Positions 43,322 to 54,497 of a stretch of DNA of 64,000 bases are shown one piece after another. Both the position numbers and the translations under genes were made by a program. The stretch's first letter is position 1. Every line of letters begins with the position of its first letter. The notes beneath the pieces are model-generated. The model ran no database searches. It saw nothing but the letters and a program-made list of their open reading frames with translations, and was not told where the DNA came from. This DNA is from Agapetus fuscipes (taxonomy: Eukaryota; Arthropoda; Insecta; Trichoptera; Glossosomatidae): positions 4,650,001-4,714,000 of the forward strand of contig OX637342.1 in the NCBI GenBank assembly GCA_951799405.1, written 5' to 3'.

Positions 43322-43425
43322 GAAATTTTTCAGTGAAAACTTACGTACATACCTATCTGATTGTGGGCATGCATTCAATTTAAATTTTAATATATCTTTG
43401 CAACTTTGATTATAGATTATGTAGA

Positions 43426-44169
43426 TGGATTGTTGTGGGGTTTAGTTTTAACTGCAAGTAGGCAAGAATTTAAAAAAACACATTATTTTCCATTCTTGCA
43501 TCTAATGTATCCACATAACCCACTTACACACATACTGACACTCGGGCTAGTGTTTTCTTAAGTGGGCTGTGTAAATTCATCTCTTGTATACTTGGTGTAC
43601 GGGTAATTGTTTAAATTTCTCTCTTACCGTTGCATTATTCAACGCACAGCAGTCTCTCTGAATGGGGATAACGACCGAAAAATACAAGTGAGGCTAGTTT
43701 TGAAATTTTCAACTTTCGTATGCAATTGAATGTCAGTCAAATTGGCCCACGAACACTCTCAATGTTAGTTATGCATTTTTTTTTATAGGAAATTCACGTT
43801 TAGCTGCAAACTGCAAAAAATCCTTTCGATTGTTTAAATCGTCTTTTTGGACTTGGCGTCTCAAAAATGCGTTTCATTTCATATTGTTAAAATGTTCTTT
43901 GAGTAATAAATGCTGATTCTCCATGTTTTGAGAATGATCTTTATTTTTAGTATAAATTAAGGACCGAAATTCCATGTAGCTTCAGAAATCAATCAACTGT
44001 CGAACTATACTTACTGTGCTAATGTAACTCTGAACCGAGAGTGATAAAGTAAATTGTTTTAAATAAATAAACCGCAGTTTTTATTAAATAGAATCCTCTT
44101 AAAAACATAAAATTATAAGTCAACGATGGCTTTCTACCATTAACGTAAATAGCTCCCAAACTGCAAAAA
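43426..44169. other. No gene or clear repeat
   Basis: AT-rich DNA. Nothing is recognised. Confidence 0.4.
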
Positions 44170-44171
44170 TA

Positions 44172-44429
44172 TCGCTCCCCCAGTTCTTGTTTATCGTATA
44201 CGCCAATCTTGTCAAAGATGACTTTTTCATGCAGTTGTCTTATGAATCAAATTCTACACAATCTGAGCTAAGAAAATCCGTAAAACTCGATAATGTGAGA
44301 GTTCTTTTAAATATTTTGTTAAATAAATTTCTTGTTTTCATAAGACACATTGGTCCAGTACACATGCAAACATTGCTCATGTAAAATTTTCTCAATGGCG
44401 TATACGATAAACAAGAACTAAGGCAGCGA
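44172..44429. mobile_element. MITE-5, best-preserved copy
   Basis: The ends TCGCTCCCCCAGTTCTTGTT and (reversed) TCGCTGCCTTAGTTCTTGTT begin inverted repeats of about 37 bases with three mismatches, extending through TATCGTATACGCCA. Flanked by TA at 44170-44171 and 44430-44431, as for Tc1/mariner-type targets. No coding sequence. Confidence 0.85.
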
Positions 44430-44854
44430 TATTTAGGCGTAGTAAGGATATTTTACAATTAAGGTAAGTAAGTAAGGATATTTAACACAAGTAAGGATAT
44501 TTTATAAACAGTTGATAATTTAGAAAAGGTATGTAGATAATTTGCTTTTCGAGATATATGAACATTTTATTTGCTTCTTATAAATATCTCTTCAAGAAGA
44601 AAATACACTTTCCCAAAAGAGAATTCTGCCTTACCATGTACCCATTTGCATTTTATCTTAACAAGCTTGTATAAAGAGAAATAATTAGAAGCAACTAGCG
44701 TTCTTTTCAATCGCTTTTCAATTAATAATTTCCCCGTCTCCTATTCATCTCCGTTATGCACCAAATATTAAATGGGCATCTTAATTTATAATCATAGAAG
44801 ATACACATTGAATCTTGTGCTGAAAATCTGTTAATTAATTTTGTGTATTATATT
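44430..44854. other. No gene; minor repeats
   Basis: GTAAGGATATTT occurs three times at 44440-44505. Otherwise nothing. Confidence 0.45.
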
Positions 44855-45087
44855 ATTTCCTTGACTTATAGTTTGGTATGAGACTGACCACCCATGCTGT
44901 AAAAACTTGATTCACATTTTCCATTTGCCATCTCGGTTTAAGGGAAAGGCGTAAGGAGTAGCAGACTTTATGTTCTTGCGAGGTTTGGTTTATTTTGTAT
45001 GTACAAATGCATCATGTGTAGGCGCGAATGTGCCTGCTTGTGCATGCATTAAAAATGAGCCTTAAATGTCAATACATCTTTGCAACT
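44855..45087 (+). repeat. LINE-A 3' end copy
   Basis: TTCCTTGACTTATAGTTTGG to ATCTTTGCAACTTAGATTAT, with several small changes in the middle. Confidence 0.8.
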
Positions 45088-45888
45088 TAGATTATGAATG
45101 GATTCCTTTTTCAGATGTCTCTTATTACGTCTATTTTGATATATTTCTTGGTTCAGGCGCATCGTATTTTTTTGATACATCAATTTTTTATTCTATTGAT
45201 AAAAAAAAACCTGAATTTATTCTAATGTAAGAATTAACAGAAACATGTAAATGAAAAATAAAACTTTTTTGATGTACCCAAACTGCTTGTAGAAATGTAG
45301 ACTATCTATCTATAATATTTTTGTTTTTCGGTTCACTTATGTTTCGTCACTGTGGGTGATTTTTTTAGAGTTTTTATCTGATATCTTTTAAGAGGCCATA
45401 TTCTTATCTATGTAAAACTTTTCATAAAAAAAAAATTCGTATAACTTTTTAGATTTATTTATATCATTTTCTATTCACAGCTCGTTTTGCAAGCTTGCTA
45501 TTATTTGATAAGTATTGAGTCACTTTTGGCGTTGTGCAAAATTCGCAATGCAGTGCAAATCGGGTTATTGAAATGGCCGGCATGACACCGTGAGAAGCGA
45601 AACATAAATGCAATCGAAAACCGAAATCTCTAAGCCATTAAAATTATCAATTCAATTCAATTATCTCTCAATGATAATGAATAAATTTCATAATTTAAAA
45701 TTTATTTGATCAATCCATTCTTTCCTCGGTCTTTCCCCTTCCACGCTTTATTTTTGTCTACGTAATTCATGTTCTTAAGTTTTAATAAAACACAAGTAAT
45801 TTTGATATTGAAATGATTCTATTAGTTGTAATCACAGATCACTGAATGTAATAAATTACAAAATATACTCATACAGATATTTCGATAC
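45088..45888. other. No gene; possible LINE crumb
   Basis: 45706-45760 (CCATTCTTTCCTCGGTCTTT) weakly resembles antisense LINE-A/B. Otherwise AT-rich. Confidence 0.3.
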
Positions 45889-46138
45889 CTTATAAGTAAA
45901 ACTAAATTAGTGGCATATTAAGCTAATATGATTTTTTTTGAAAAATGCACATTTTTTTCTATTTTCTACGAGAAAGAACAAAAAAAAAACTCTTAGTTTA
46001 AAAGGTTTTCATGAGCACTTCCTTATAATTAATTAACTTACCATGAGAAGTTACCTACACCCAGTAAAATGTTTAAGCCCCAATTTCTCAAATCAGTGAA
46101 TCAGTACTTATTCAGTTATACCTTTAAAGTGACGATTT
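45889..46138. mobile_element. MITE-4 copy
   Basis: Left TTTCGATACCTTATAAGT; right ACCTTTAAAGTGACGAT. Inner CTATTTTCTACGAGAAAG and TTCATGAGCACTTCC. Confidence 0.7.
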
Positions 46139-46454
46139 GTTTATACGAATGAATGTTCTGTTGCTTTCAGTAAAAATCTTCCTTCATACAAAGTGTTGCT
46201 TAAGGGTTGAGAGTTCACTATAGCGTGTCTGGACTCTTCCATACGTTTCTCCACCAGCACACCTGAGCATGAACTAGAAGACTCCAGACACTCATACATT
46301 TTCAGATTTATCTCAATGTCTATCATAATTATCATTAGTCATTCATATTTCAAGATGGATTTAATAGTATGATAAATTTTATGCCTTTTACTAATCGATA
46401 ATATGAGTGACGATAAGTTAATATTTTTTTATATTTTATTCCGCAACTTTGTTG
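46139..46454. other. No gene seen
   Basis: A 64-codon minus-strand frame (46141-46335) is unassigned. Confidence 0.3.
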
Positions 46455-46540
46455 TTGATCATTAGTCTAACGGTAATACTTCTGGTTATGAAACAGCAAA
46501 ACGCTGGTTCGCATCCCGTTCCCATCGGTCTCAGATTAAT
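46455..46540 (+). repeat. tRNA-like relic, possible fourth SINE head
   Basis: A-box-like ATTAGTCTAACGGTAA and B-box-like TGGTTCGCATCCCG. No SINE body is recognised after it. It is not a credible functional tRNA. Confidence 0.45.
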
Positions 46541-46721
46541 CGTTAATATTTCAAAGTTCTCACACAATATTTCTAGTTTTGCAAATGTTTGAGATTCATA
46601 TCAAGGACAGGTGGAAGAATCATCAAAGAAGATCCGATCAGAGAAGAGAGATATCTTAAAGGAAATGAATGCCATGTGATCAAGAGAGAATTTTTTTGGA
46701 TGATGAAATATAAAATAATGT

Positions 46722-47058
46722 AAGGATGATGTATTTGGTGAACACTGTTTTTGTGTGAATCACAGGCTAAGAGCTCTCTTCAAGCTTGCTCGTAACTGCA
46801 AAAAGCGCCAATTCTCAAGCAATACCAAATTGCTGTAAGGCTGAATGAACCTTTGGTATTTAAAGATGATTTTTTCAACCTAGCGAAGAGTGTAGGCTTA
46901 TAAGTGGTCAGGCTTATACCAACCAATAAGCTAAGGAATATCAAGGATACTTTCTTAAATTAATTTATTTTCTTTCGTGCTTTACAGGTAATCAAACCCA
47001 CTACCAACCAATTACACAACCGTAAGGTTGACCATTAAACTACAAACGGTCTAAAGAG
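46722..47058 (-). repeat. SINE-1 (tail B) interrupted by LINE-A
   Basis: Tail B and body complement (46722-46890: GTTTTTGTGTGAATCAC, CAAATTGCTGTAAGGCTG, AACCTAGCGAAGAG). A LINE-A piece follows (46893-46942: AGTGGTCAGGCTTATACC), then a degraded SINE-1 head complement (46976-47058, to CAAACGGTCT). Confidence 0.65.
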
Positions 47059-47086
47059 TTAACAATGTGCCAATTTTCTAAAAGTC

Positions 47087-47190
47087 TATAATCTAAATTC
47101 GCAAAGATTTGTTAACATTTGAGATTCATATAAAATGTATTAATAACCCATGTAAGAGTGAGTATGTTGATAAACCAATGTGAGAATACA
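47087..47190 (-). repeat. LINE-A terminal piece
   Basis: The complement of ATAATCTAAATTCGCAAAG and TTTGAGATTCATATAAAATG. Confidence 0.6.
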
Positions 47191-47499
47191 TTGGGTTGTT
47201 ATTAACAGAAAATTAAGAAGAAAAACTCAAAAATGGCATCTAACAAAAATGGACAAAGAAGCTGATTACAAATTTCGTCACGTAGACGAAACAATGCCGA
47301 AAAAAGAAGACATTTTCGTCAAACACTTTCCTGCATTCTTCGAACTCGTCACCGATTAAAATTCCAGACATGCACAGAATGTTGGTGAGGAATACTGAAA
47401 GACAAAGCTGAGCATGAAAATTCTTGTTGGGGCAGACGAAGAACTGAAAGATCAGGTGTGTTTGATAAAAAATACAAGCTTATGTTTGAATTAAAACAG
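47191..47499. other. No gene seen
   Basis: Nothing is recognised apart from short frames. Confidence 0.35.
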
Positions 47500-47862
47500 C
47501 ATGGTTCGAATACCATCAGTCCCTCATTATGATCAAAACAGAGCTCACCAAATCAATCAGCCTAATTTTTTTTTTTTTTAACAGATGTTAGGAGGTAGCT
47601 ATGAATAACGAATTCATAAAATAAAGTTGTTAGTCCCTGTTTTTGGCTCTGAAGAAATAGTTTGGTAAATTGCAATATTCCCCACAAATTGACTTGAAAA
47701 AGAACCCACAAAAAAGTTTGCCAAAGTCAATTTCTGTTTCTGCAAAGGGTGGCAAGACTTACAGGGAAGCGTTAACCGTCTTGTGTCTGCTGGTAGGCAT
47801 ACATCAAAACGGAATCTGAAATGTTAATCATATACTTTGCAACACAGATTAAAGAAAGGCTC
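47500..47862 (+). repeat. Decayed SINE-3 followed by LINE-A end
   Basis: 47500-47705: GCATGGTTCGAATACC, ATTAAACAGATG-like middle and AGTTTGGTAAATTGCAATAT, in SINE-3 order. 47712-47862: TTTGCCAAAGTCAATTTCTG, GCAAGACTTACAGGG, TACTTTGCAACACAGATTA, in LINE-A order. Confidence 0.55.
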
Positions 47863-47945
47863 AATGCCTTTTTAGAGCTACATCAACTTTAAAATAAAAA
47901 CAGCCTTGATGATCGCCGATTTTTGACAGAAATTTAACCAAAGAA
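47863..47945 (+). pseudogene. LINE-D fragment
   Basis: Encodes KIKTALMIADF, similar to KAKIAVMITDLR of the LINE-D remnant at 57542. Confidence 0.5.
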
Positions 47946-48296
47946 GACAAAGAAAGAAAGAGTTTCTTGCCGTTGTCTCGGTAGCCGACAGGGAGATCAT
48001 AAGGCTCATGTTTTACGTGGCCATATCTCAGCGGCCGGATGACGTCAGTGCGCCACTTGAGAATGCGTTGACAGGATGCAATCCCTTTTGAATTTATGTT
48101 TTGATGTTTTCGTGAAACTCGAGATGGCAGATAAGTGCACTTTGCATTCTTGATGCATGACCCTCCAGTAGACTACTTGAGAATTTAATGTAAGAAACGT
48201 TTTACATGCTTCTGTGACTCATATTAACATCCATGTACAAAGTAATATAGTTATGAAATTTTCCGTTGAAAGCCCTTAGGGCGAACACAACGCATT

Positions 48297-48605
48297 CTTT
48301 TTTTAAGGAACCCTGTGCGGGAGACTCCCTAGATTCAAGAGGCTTTAGGGGTCTATGACTTTTGTAGTAATGCTGCAGAGGTGTTGGTGATGTGGCAATT
48401 GATATTCTTATCCAATTGCAGAGATGTTAGCTGCGCAGTGCTGTGGTGCGTGTTGCGTTGCTTTGTTTTGTTCTTCATAGTTTTGATATCGACTGCAAAC
48501 GGTTGGATGTGAGCCGTTCTACGAGTTCCTGGTATGACTAGAGGAGGGGATATAAGTGAGGATATGTCATCAGAAAAGACGATTATAGTACCCATTTTCT
48601 GTCCG
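48297..48605 (-). pseudogene. LINE-C C-terminus with SINE-1-type tail
   Basis: The minus-strand translation contains ISPPLVIPGTRRTAHIQPFA and VDIKTMKN, which precede and overlap the VDLKTMRT start of the 42.5-kb copy; the WNDLP part is scrambled or deleted. After the frame ends at 48353 comes tail A (48297-48378: complement of GCGGGAGACTCCCTAGATTC and GGGGTCTATGAC). This is a second, independent LINE-C end with that tail. Confidence 0.75.
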
Positions 48606-48927
48606 AATAGTCTATGAAATACAGGAGAAGCCGTGTGAAAGCTTTCGCAAATCTCCAGAAACTACTGAACTTCAGATCTGGCGTCGCATACAACAACAAA
48701 AACACAGACAAACAGAGAAGAACGCGTAAAGTGTGTAATGGCTGTAAGTCTTAAATTTATTCAGTAACTCTAGTACCTACTTGTCTACTCAAATGCATAG
48801 TAAACGGGTGCTTAAAAATGACTACTAAAATTATATATTGTTACAGATTGAAATTTACGAATAACCTGTCCAAAAATCCAAAAACAAAATATAGTTTTCA
48901 CTGTGAGGAGAAAATATCTTGATGATT

Positions 48928-49163
48928 TCGCTGACTACCGTTTACGTATGTGTGAATCACACCTCAAGAGCTATTACTTAGGTCATCGCTAGTCAGGTCA
49001 CAATTGAAAAAATACTCATTTTCTGGAAGATTGGTTAAAAAAAATTGTAACTAAACCTTTCAACTCCTGCCGACCTTCCCTGAAACCTGAATGGCATTGG
49101 CAAAAGTTAACCAAGTTTGTACAGCATGAGAGTCAGTCTCAAACCAACCTATTAGTCAAGGAG
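48928..49163 (-). repeat. SINE-1 tail B relic and LINE-A block
   Basis: 48928-49000 has ATGTGTGAATCACACCTCAA (tail B). 49041-49163 is a minus-strand LINE-A start with the GTTTGTACAGCATG variant, ending at complement AACCAACCTATTAGTCAAGG. Confidence 0.65.
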
Positions 49164-49492
49164 CTGGTTTATTGTTGGAAAGACATACCCTTGACACAGG
49201 ATCCCACAAGTCACATTTGTATGACTCAATAGGATGAATGACATAACGTGAGGTCGTCTCCTGACAATACCACATAGCATTATGATAATCTTGACTAATA
49301 ATTGAATATCTGTACAACAAATGGCGTCTCTTTGCCGGCATTATAGAGCATAATACCTCTGTTATAGTTTATTTGGTCTCTATTGTTGGGACCACCTACT
49401 TGGAATAGAGGTGCGCCACTGCGTGACACCATCTCGCATGGAAATTCCTAGTAACTGCGTGCCGTATCCTGGCGACACAGGCGTAACCAGTA
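49164..49492. other. No gene seen
   Basis: GC-richer at 49390-49490. A 61-codon frame is unassigned. Confidence 0.3.
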
Positions 49493-49544
49493 ACCTATAA
49501 TCTAAGTTGCAGAGACTCAAATTTGAAGTTGGGCATGTAGTTTT

Positions 49545-49859
49545 TTTTTGTAAGAAATCCTGTGCATGAGACTCCCTAGATTCTAGAGACTCTAGGGGTC
49601 TATGACACTTGTTGAAGTGCCGCAGAGGTGTACGAGCTTAGTCGTCGCTACAAAGCGCCAATACTCAAGCAAGACCCAGTTGCTGTAAGGCTGGATGGAC
49701 CTTTGGTGACCGGTCATTGGTAAAGGTTTATGAATTTTTCAACCCAGCGAAGAGCAAATTTGAAATTATAAATGGTATATTTTTTGTGCTCCACCGAGAT
49801 TCGAACCCACAACCTTCCCATTCAGAGTCCGCAGTGTTACCACTGAGCTACAGACCGGT
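49545..49859 (-). mobile_element. SINE-1, complete, tail A
   Basis: Minus-strand copy with head from 49859 (GACCGGTCTGTAGCTCAGTG), B box complement GGATTCGAACC-type near 49800, body complement at 49650-49735 and tail A at 49560-49640 (complement of CTCTAGGGGTCTATGAC), preceded by a T run. It adjoins LINE-A tail sequence at 49493-49540. Confidence 0.9.
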
Positions 49860-49897
49860 CAAATTAATTCAGAGTTAATGTACATTGTGCATTTATT

Positions 49898-50128
49898 GTA
49901 TATTCCATGACTTATAGGTTGGTATGAGGATAACACACACACTGTTAAAAAATGTTTCACTTTTCCAATGTTGCCCCATGTTTCAGGGAAGTTGGAAAAA
50001 AAGGTTGCAGGATTAATGGTCATTTGAGGTGTACACAAGCATATGTAAGCGCGAACTAACATATTATGTCTGTTTGTAGGCATGCATTTCATGTGAATTT
50101 TAAATGTTGATATATATTTGCAGCTCTG
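49898..50128 (+). repeat. LINE-A 3' end copy
   Basis: TCCATGACTTATAGGTTGGT to TATTTGCAGCTCTGATTATG. The GGCTGACCACC segment is changed to GGATAACACAC. Confidence 0.8.
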
Positions 50129-50315
50129 ATTATGTAAAGTTAAAAATGTACCAACTGCTGTAAGAAAATAATTGAAGTAGATACTTTTAACATCTTCAAA
50201 AAAATGTGCGTTCATTCATTTCGAAGTAAGACAAAGTAAAATATTTTTGTTTATTTTTTCTTCGTGGGCTATTTTTGTAAGTTTTTTTTTCTGATAAAAT
50301 GACTTTCTTCACTAA

Positions 50316-50447
50316 GGCTGCGTATTTTCAACGTTAGCATTACGACTATACACTGAATGAAAAGGGCGCACTTATGTCAATCATGTGGGTATTTTTTTAT
50401 TATCAGTTTAAAGTCACATATTAAGCTAACGTTGAAAATACTGGCCC
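50316..50447. mobile_element. MITE-2 copy with TAA target duplication
   Basis: Left GGCTGCGTATTTTCAACG and right CGTTGAAAATACTGGCCC. Flanked on both sides by TAA (50313-50315, 50448-50450). Confidence 0.85.
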
Positions 50448-51054
50448 TAAAAAAGAAGTTGCGCTTCTGAGCATACAAAAATATAACATAACCTGAAATT
50501 GTAGTGGGCTATGTCCTGACTAAAAATAGTAACCGAAATCAAGGTGGGCCCACTCTGTTAACCATAATGTTCCATTAAAGTTATTTAAAAATCAGTGCTT
50601 TACGACCATTGTAGCCTGCCTACACACAGAAATAATGTTTGGTCATTTTTGGATCCATGTCAAAACAAATGGGGCACGCCTGAATACTTACATAAATTTG
50701 GTATTAAATAATATTGTAATGAGTCAACCGGGTTCAATTTAATAAAAAATGCGTTTATTTATTTTGCACAATTTATCTTAGATACGGTTCACACACAGAG
50801 TCTATTTTATACCGACACAATGCAATGGTCGCTTGACTTCTCTCGCTGCAGTCAGATTTGGTCCTTATTTACTAAGACTGGAATCACTGAGGATTGGAGG
50901 ATTCTCGAATCACTGAGAACTGGAACATGCAACCTCACCAGAACACTCGAGCAATCTCGACTTATACAAATATAAACTTTATCGCATACGCTAACATAGA
51001 CAAACAAAAACACACAATTATAATATTCGTAAAAGTATGAACTAAAAACCGCAA

Positions 51055-51313
51055 CTAAGCTACACGTTTAGTGAAATTCCTTGCCGCGTTATCCTCGAAG
51101 GGGTCGCATGTGACAAGTGGAACCCTTTAATTTTTACAGGTAAGGGGGCCGGCCTTAGCCAGCTCCCGAGGAGGCTAGTTGTTATTTATTGTAAAAGCTG
51201 CGTAAACCTTGGTGGTATTTTATTTTTAAAATTATTTCTGACACCCACGGCGGAAATCGAACCCGAGCTTTGGACATGAAATGTAAGTATTCTATCAAGT
51301 GAGCTGTAATGCC
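51055..51313 (-). repeat. SINE-2 in duplication copy 1
   Basis: Complement of TTGCCGCGTTATCCTCGAAG, AAGGGGGCCGGCCTTAGCC and GGCGGAAATCGAACCCG. The matching copy is at 53836-54118. Confidence 0.8.
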
Positions 51314-51482
51314 TTTATTAATAAAGGTACAAAATAAATACATAATAATATTTAAACCTTTTTATTACTATGAAGATGGGCAATCAAATTTCAAAGTTAT
51401 TTAAGACACGAGTACCTTTTTTGAGGTATTTTTCTAATTGTTAGTACCTAACCTAACCCTTTCTGAACTCATTAAACTTTAT

Positions 51483-51618
51483 TTTTAAATTCAAACATAG
51501 CGTTTACTATAAAGCCTACGGTAATTAAAACAGCGCCTCTACTGAACGTTAAAGTTACTATATATTTTTTGTTAAACGTTATGTATGAATCTGAATGTAA
51601 TGCTTCATACTTGGGGTA
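51483..51618. mobile_element. MITE-1 in duplication copy 1
   Basis: CGTTTACTATAAAGCCTACG, AACAGCGCCTCTACTGAACG and CATACTTGGGGTACTATAC. The equivalent is at about 54302-54438 in copy 2. Confidence 0.6.
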
Positions 51619-51670
51619 CTATACCCAACCCTTCATATTTTTGTGGGCGTGTGGCTAATAGAATCAAAAA

Positions 51671-51963
51671 CGTCTATCTAGGATTTTTGTGGAAAATCAA
51701 GTAAATGTATGTAAATGATGAGAAACGCATTTAAAGTGTTTTCATACATTTAACGTATGTGATAACGTAAGTCGAAAAAGTCCTAGTTTGCCGCTTTTGG
51801 TTCGTTTATGATGTATAAGTATTATTTCATATTAGTTGAATAAAATCAAAAGCGGCAATCAAAGATTTGATCTAAAATTAGATAAATGTATAGAATCGAT
51901 GAGAAAATTATTTGCAATTTTTCTGTATATTTATTTAATTTCCAAAAAAAACCTAGATTGACG
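51671..51963. mobile_element. MITE-6 in duplication copy 1
   Basis: Ends CGTCTATCTAGGATTTTTGT and (right, reversed) CGTCAATCTAGGTTTTTTTT. Inner arms GCCGCTTTTGGTT and CAAAAGCGGCAA are also inverted. No coding capacity. Confidence 0.7.
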
Positions 51964-52409
51964 TATTTGATTTTATATGACTGATATTATAATGAGTCTG
52001 ACTTCCAGCGCTTTATGGACTCGAGCCCGCGCCTGCCTGCTGAACAATCCACAGAGCAGCGTGGGCTTTGACCGCGTGAACTAACACACAGCTGAAGCAA
52101 ACCGGTGGGTCGCGAGAAATCTGTGCCATTCATGGTATTAAAACAGCAGCTGTTGTTTTACTACGTATCTTACATTCTAAAAAAACTAACAGAATAAAAA
52201 AATATGCCATTAAAAAATTATATAATAATTTCGGTTGACTTTTTCTGTAAAACATTGGTTCTCTTCTACCAATGTCCTGGTTTAGGGAAATATGTTGCAA
52301 GGTTTGTGTTAATTTAAGATTTGGGCTTTACTTTTGTATTTAGGTACACATGCAGTATGTGACAGCACGTACTTACATTTACATGTAATGCTTTTGAACC
52401 TGCGTTCAA

Positions 52410-52775
52410 GGGTTTGGGTTTGTTAAAGTGAAATTGGTTTTATGATTTAGTTTTTTATGTCCATGTATATATTGTTATTTTTATTCTTTGATTTAAAAAA
52501 ATGTAATTTGTCATGTATGTTCCTTGACTTATAGGTTGTTGTGCGGCTGACCACCCATAATATAAAAATTGGTTCACTTTGCCAATGTCACCCCTGTTTC
52601 AGGGAAGGACGGCAAGAGTTGCAAGGCTTATGTTCATTTGAGATTGGGTTTTTATATTGTAGGTCCACATGCGGCATGTGTTAGCGCGAAATTATACATA
52701 TCTGCTTGTGGGAATGCATTTAGTATAAATCTTAAATGATATATATCTTTGCAGCTTAGATTAGATTAGATTAGA
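52410..52775 (+). mobile_element. LINE-A insertion with TTCAA target duplication
   Basis: A 366-bp 5'-truncated LINE-A runs from the proximal 3' UTR (GGGTTTGGGTTTGTTAAAG) through the block to TTAGATTAGATTAGA. TTCAA flanks it (52405-52409 and 52776-52780). The empty site survives in copy 2 near 55333 as GCGTTCAATATGAATTTGC, so the ends are exact. It landed in an older LINE-A block (52240-52404, 52781-52800; 55180-55365 in copy 2). Confidence 0.95.
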
Positions 52776-53044
52776 TTCAACATAAATTTGCAACTTAGAT
52801 TATTGATAGATTAAATGATACATAATTGAATCTATGTCTCTTTCAGATTTTCTTTATTTTTGACCCAACCTCCAAAAATATGTAAAGCAAATGTACTTAC
52901 CTACTTGTCAAAATATTGTTTAATGCATTGGCAACAAAATGATGATAATAAAATTTATTATATTTTAAAGAGATTCAGAGAAAATACAATATGTTCATTT
53001 TTCATTATATAACATAACATTGTAAGCTTGACGAGATTTTTGAT

Positions 53045-53254
53045 AAGCGGTGCACTCTTCGCTCGGCGCAGAGTGATGCTATCAACAAGCTAAAAATGCC
53101 ATCTCGACGGAGCAGAACGGGCTTTGGGGATAGGGCGTTCAGTACGGCGGGACCGTTGTGCTGGAACCGGCTGCCTTTGAAGCTGAGGACGGAAACCAGC
53201 GAGGAGCGCTTCAGGAAGGAGCTGAAGACCACCATTTTCTCAAGAAGAGAGTGA
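53045..53254 (+). pseudogene. LINE-E C-terminus in duplication copy 1
   Basis: Translation: SDAINKLKMPSRRSRTGFGD, RAFSTAGPLCWNRLPLKLRT and EERFRKELKTTIFSRRE-stop. The CR1/L2-like RAFSxAGPxxWNxLP end is followed by GCCACTAAACGGCGCCCAAA, comparable to GGCGCTATAAAG at 26800. The minus-strand frames here are antisense shadows. Confidence 0.8.
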
Positions 53255-53835
53255 GCGGTGGGCGCCCTTGGGGTGGCTGGAGCCACTAAACGGCGCCCAA
53301 AAGAAGAAAGAAATAGAAGTCATCCAAATATATATATATATAAGACGTATATTTTTACAGTGGTGGGCCCACTCTGTTAACCATAATGTTCCATTAAAGT
53401 TATTTAAAAGTCAGTGCTTTACGACCATTGTAGCCTGCCTACACACAGAAATAATGGTTGGTCATTTTTGGATCCATGTCAAAACAAATGGGGCACGCCT
53501 GAATACTTACATAAATTTAGTATTAAATAATATTGTTATGAGTCAACCGGGTTCAATTTAATAAAAAATGCGTTTATTTATTTTGCACAATTTATCTTAG
53601 ATACGGTTCACACACAGAGTTAACATTATACCTACACAATGCAACGTTCGCTTTAACTCTCTCGCTGCAGTCAGATTTGCTCCTTATTTATAGTAAGACT
53701 AAGGATAATTCTTGAATCACTGAGAACTGGATTATGCGAGAACTTACCAGAACACTCGAGCAATCTCAACCAATACAAATAACGACAAAAACACACAAAT
53801 ACATTTTCGTAACAGTATGAGCTTAAAAATGCAAC

Positions 53836-54118
53836 TGAGCTATACGTACAATGAAATTCCTTGTCGCGTTATCCTCGAAGGGGTCGCACGTGACAAGTGG
53901 AACCCTTTAATTTTTACAGGTAAGGGTGCCGGTCTAAGCGGCCAGCTCCCGTGGAAGCTAGTTATCATTTCTTGTAAAAGCTGCGGAAACCTTGGTGGTA
54001 TTTTATTTCGAGTTTGAAATAAGCCCCGGAACGGAAAATTATTTTTGACACCCTTGGCGGGAATCAAACCCGAGATCTGGGCATGAAATGCAAGCATTCT
54101 ATCAAGTGAGCTGTGATG
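53836..54118 (-). repeat. SINE-2 in duplication copy 2
   Basis: Complement of TTGTCGCGTTATCCTCGAAG, GGCGGGAATCAAACCCG and GCAAGCATTCTATCAAGTGA (the tRNA-like head end). Confidence 0.8.
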
Positions 54119-54497
54119 TCTTTATTAATAGAGGTACAAAATAAAAACATAATAATCTTTAAACCTTTTTATTACTATGAAGATCTGGGTAATCAAAATT
54201 TCAAAGTTATTTAAGACATGAGTACCTTTTTTGAGGTATTTTTCTAATTGTTAGTACCTAACCTAACCCTTTCTGAACTCATTAAACTTTATTTTTAAAT
54301 TCAAACATAGCGTGTACCATAAAACCTACGGTAATTAAAACAGCGCCTCTACTGAACGTTAAAGTTACTATATATTTTTTGTTAAACGTTATGTATGAAT
54401 CTGAATGTAATGCTTCATACTTGGGGTACTATACCCAACCCTTCATATTCTTGTGGGCGTGTGGCTATTTATACTATGAGCCGCATAGAATCAAAAA

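Larger units (their letters stand above)
42890..43425 (+). repeat. LINE-A block interrupted by a SINE composite
   Basis: LINE-A pieces at 42890-42960 (TTGTTCATTTGAGGTTTTGA) and 43322-43425 (GTGGGCATGCATTCAATTT, TATCTTTGCAACTTTGATTA) are in register around inserted SINE DNA. Confidence 0.75.
50543..53358. repeat. Tandem duplication, copy 1
   Basis: Starts at GGTGGGCCCACTCTG and ends at CGTATATTTTTAC. It is collinear and highly similar to 53362-55939 in the same orientation. It contains a minus-strand SINE-2, MITE-1, MITE-6, an old LINE-A block, a LINE-E C-terminus and a 366-bp younger LINE-A insertion missing from copy 2. Confidence 0.95.

Noticed and set aside
52755..52775. Telomere-like repeats
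   Set aside because: The unit is TTAGA (the LINE-A tail), not the insect TTAGG; it recurs at LINE-A ends only.
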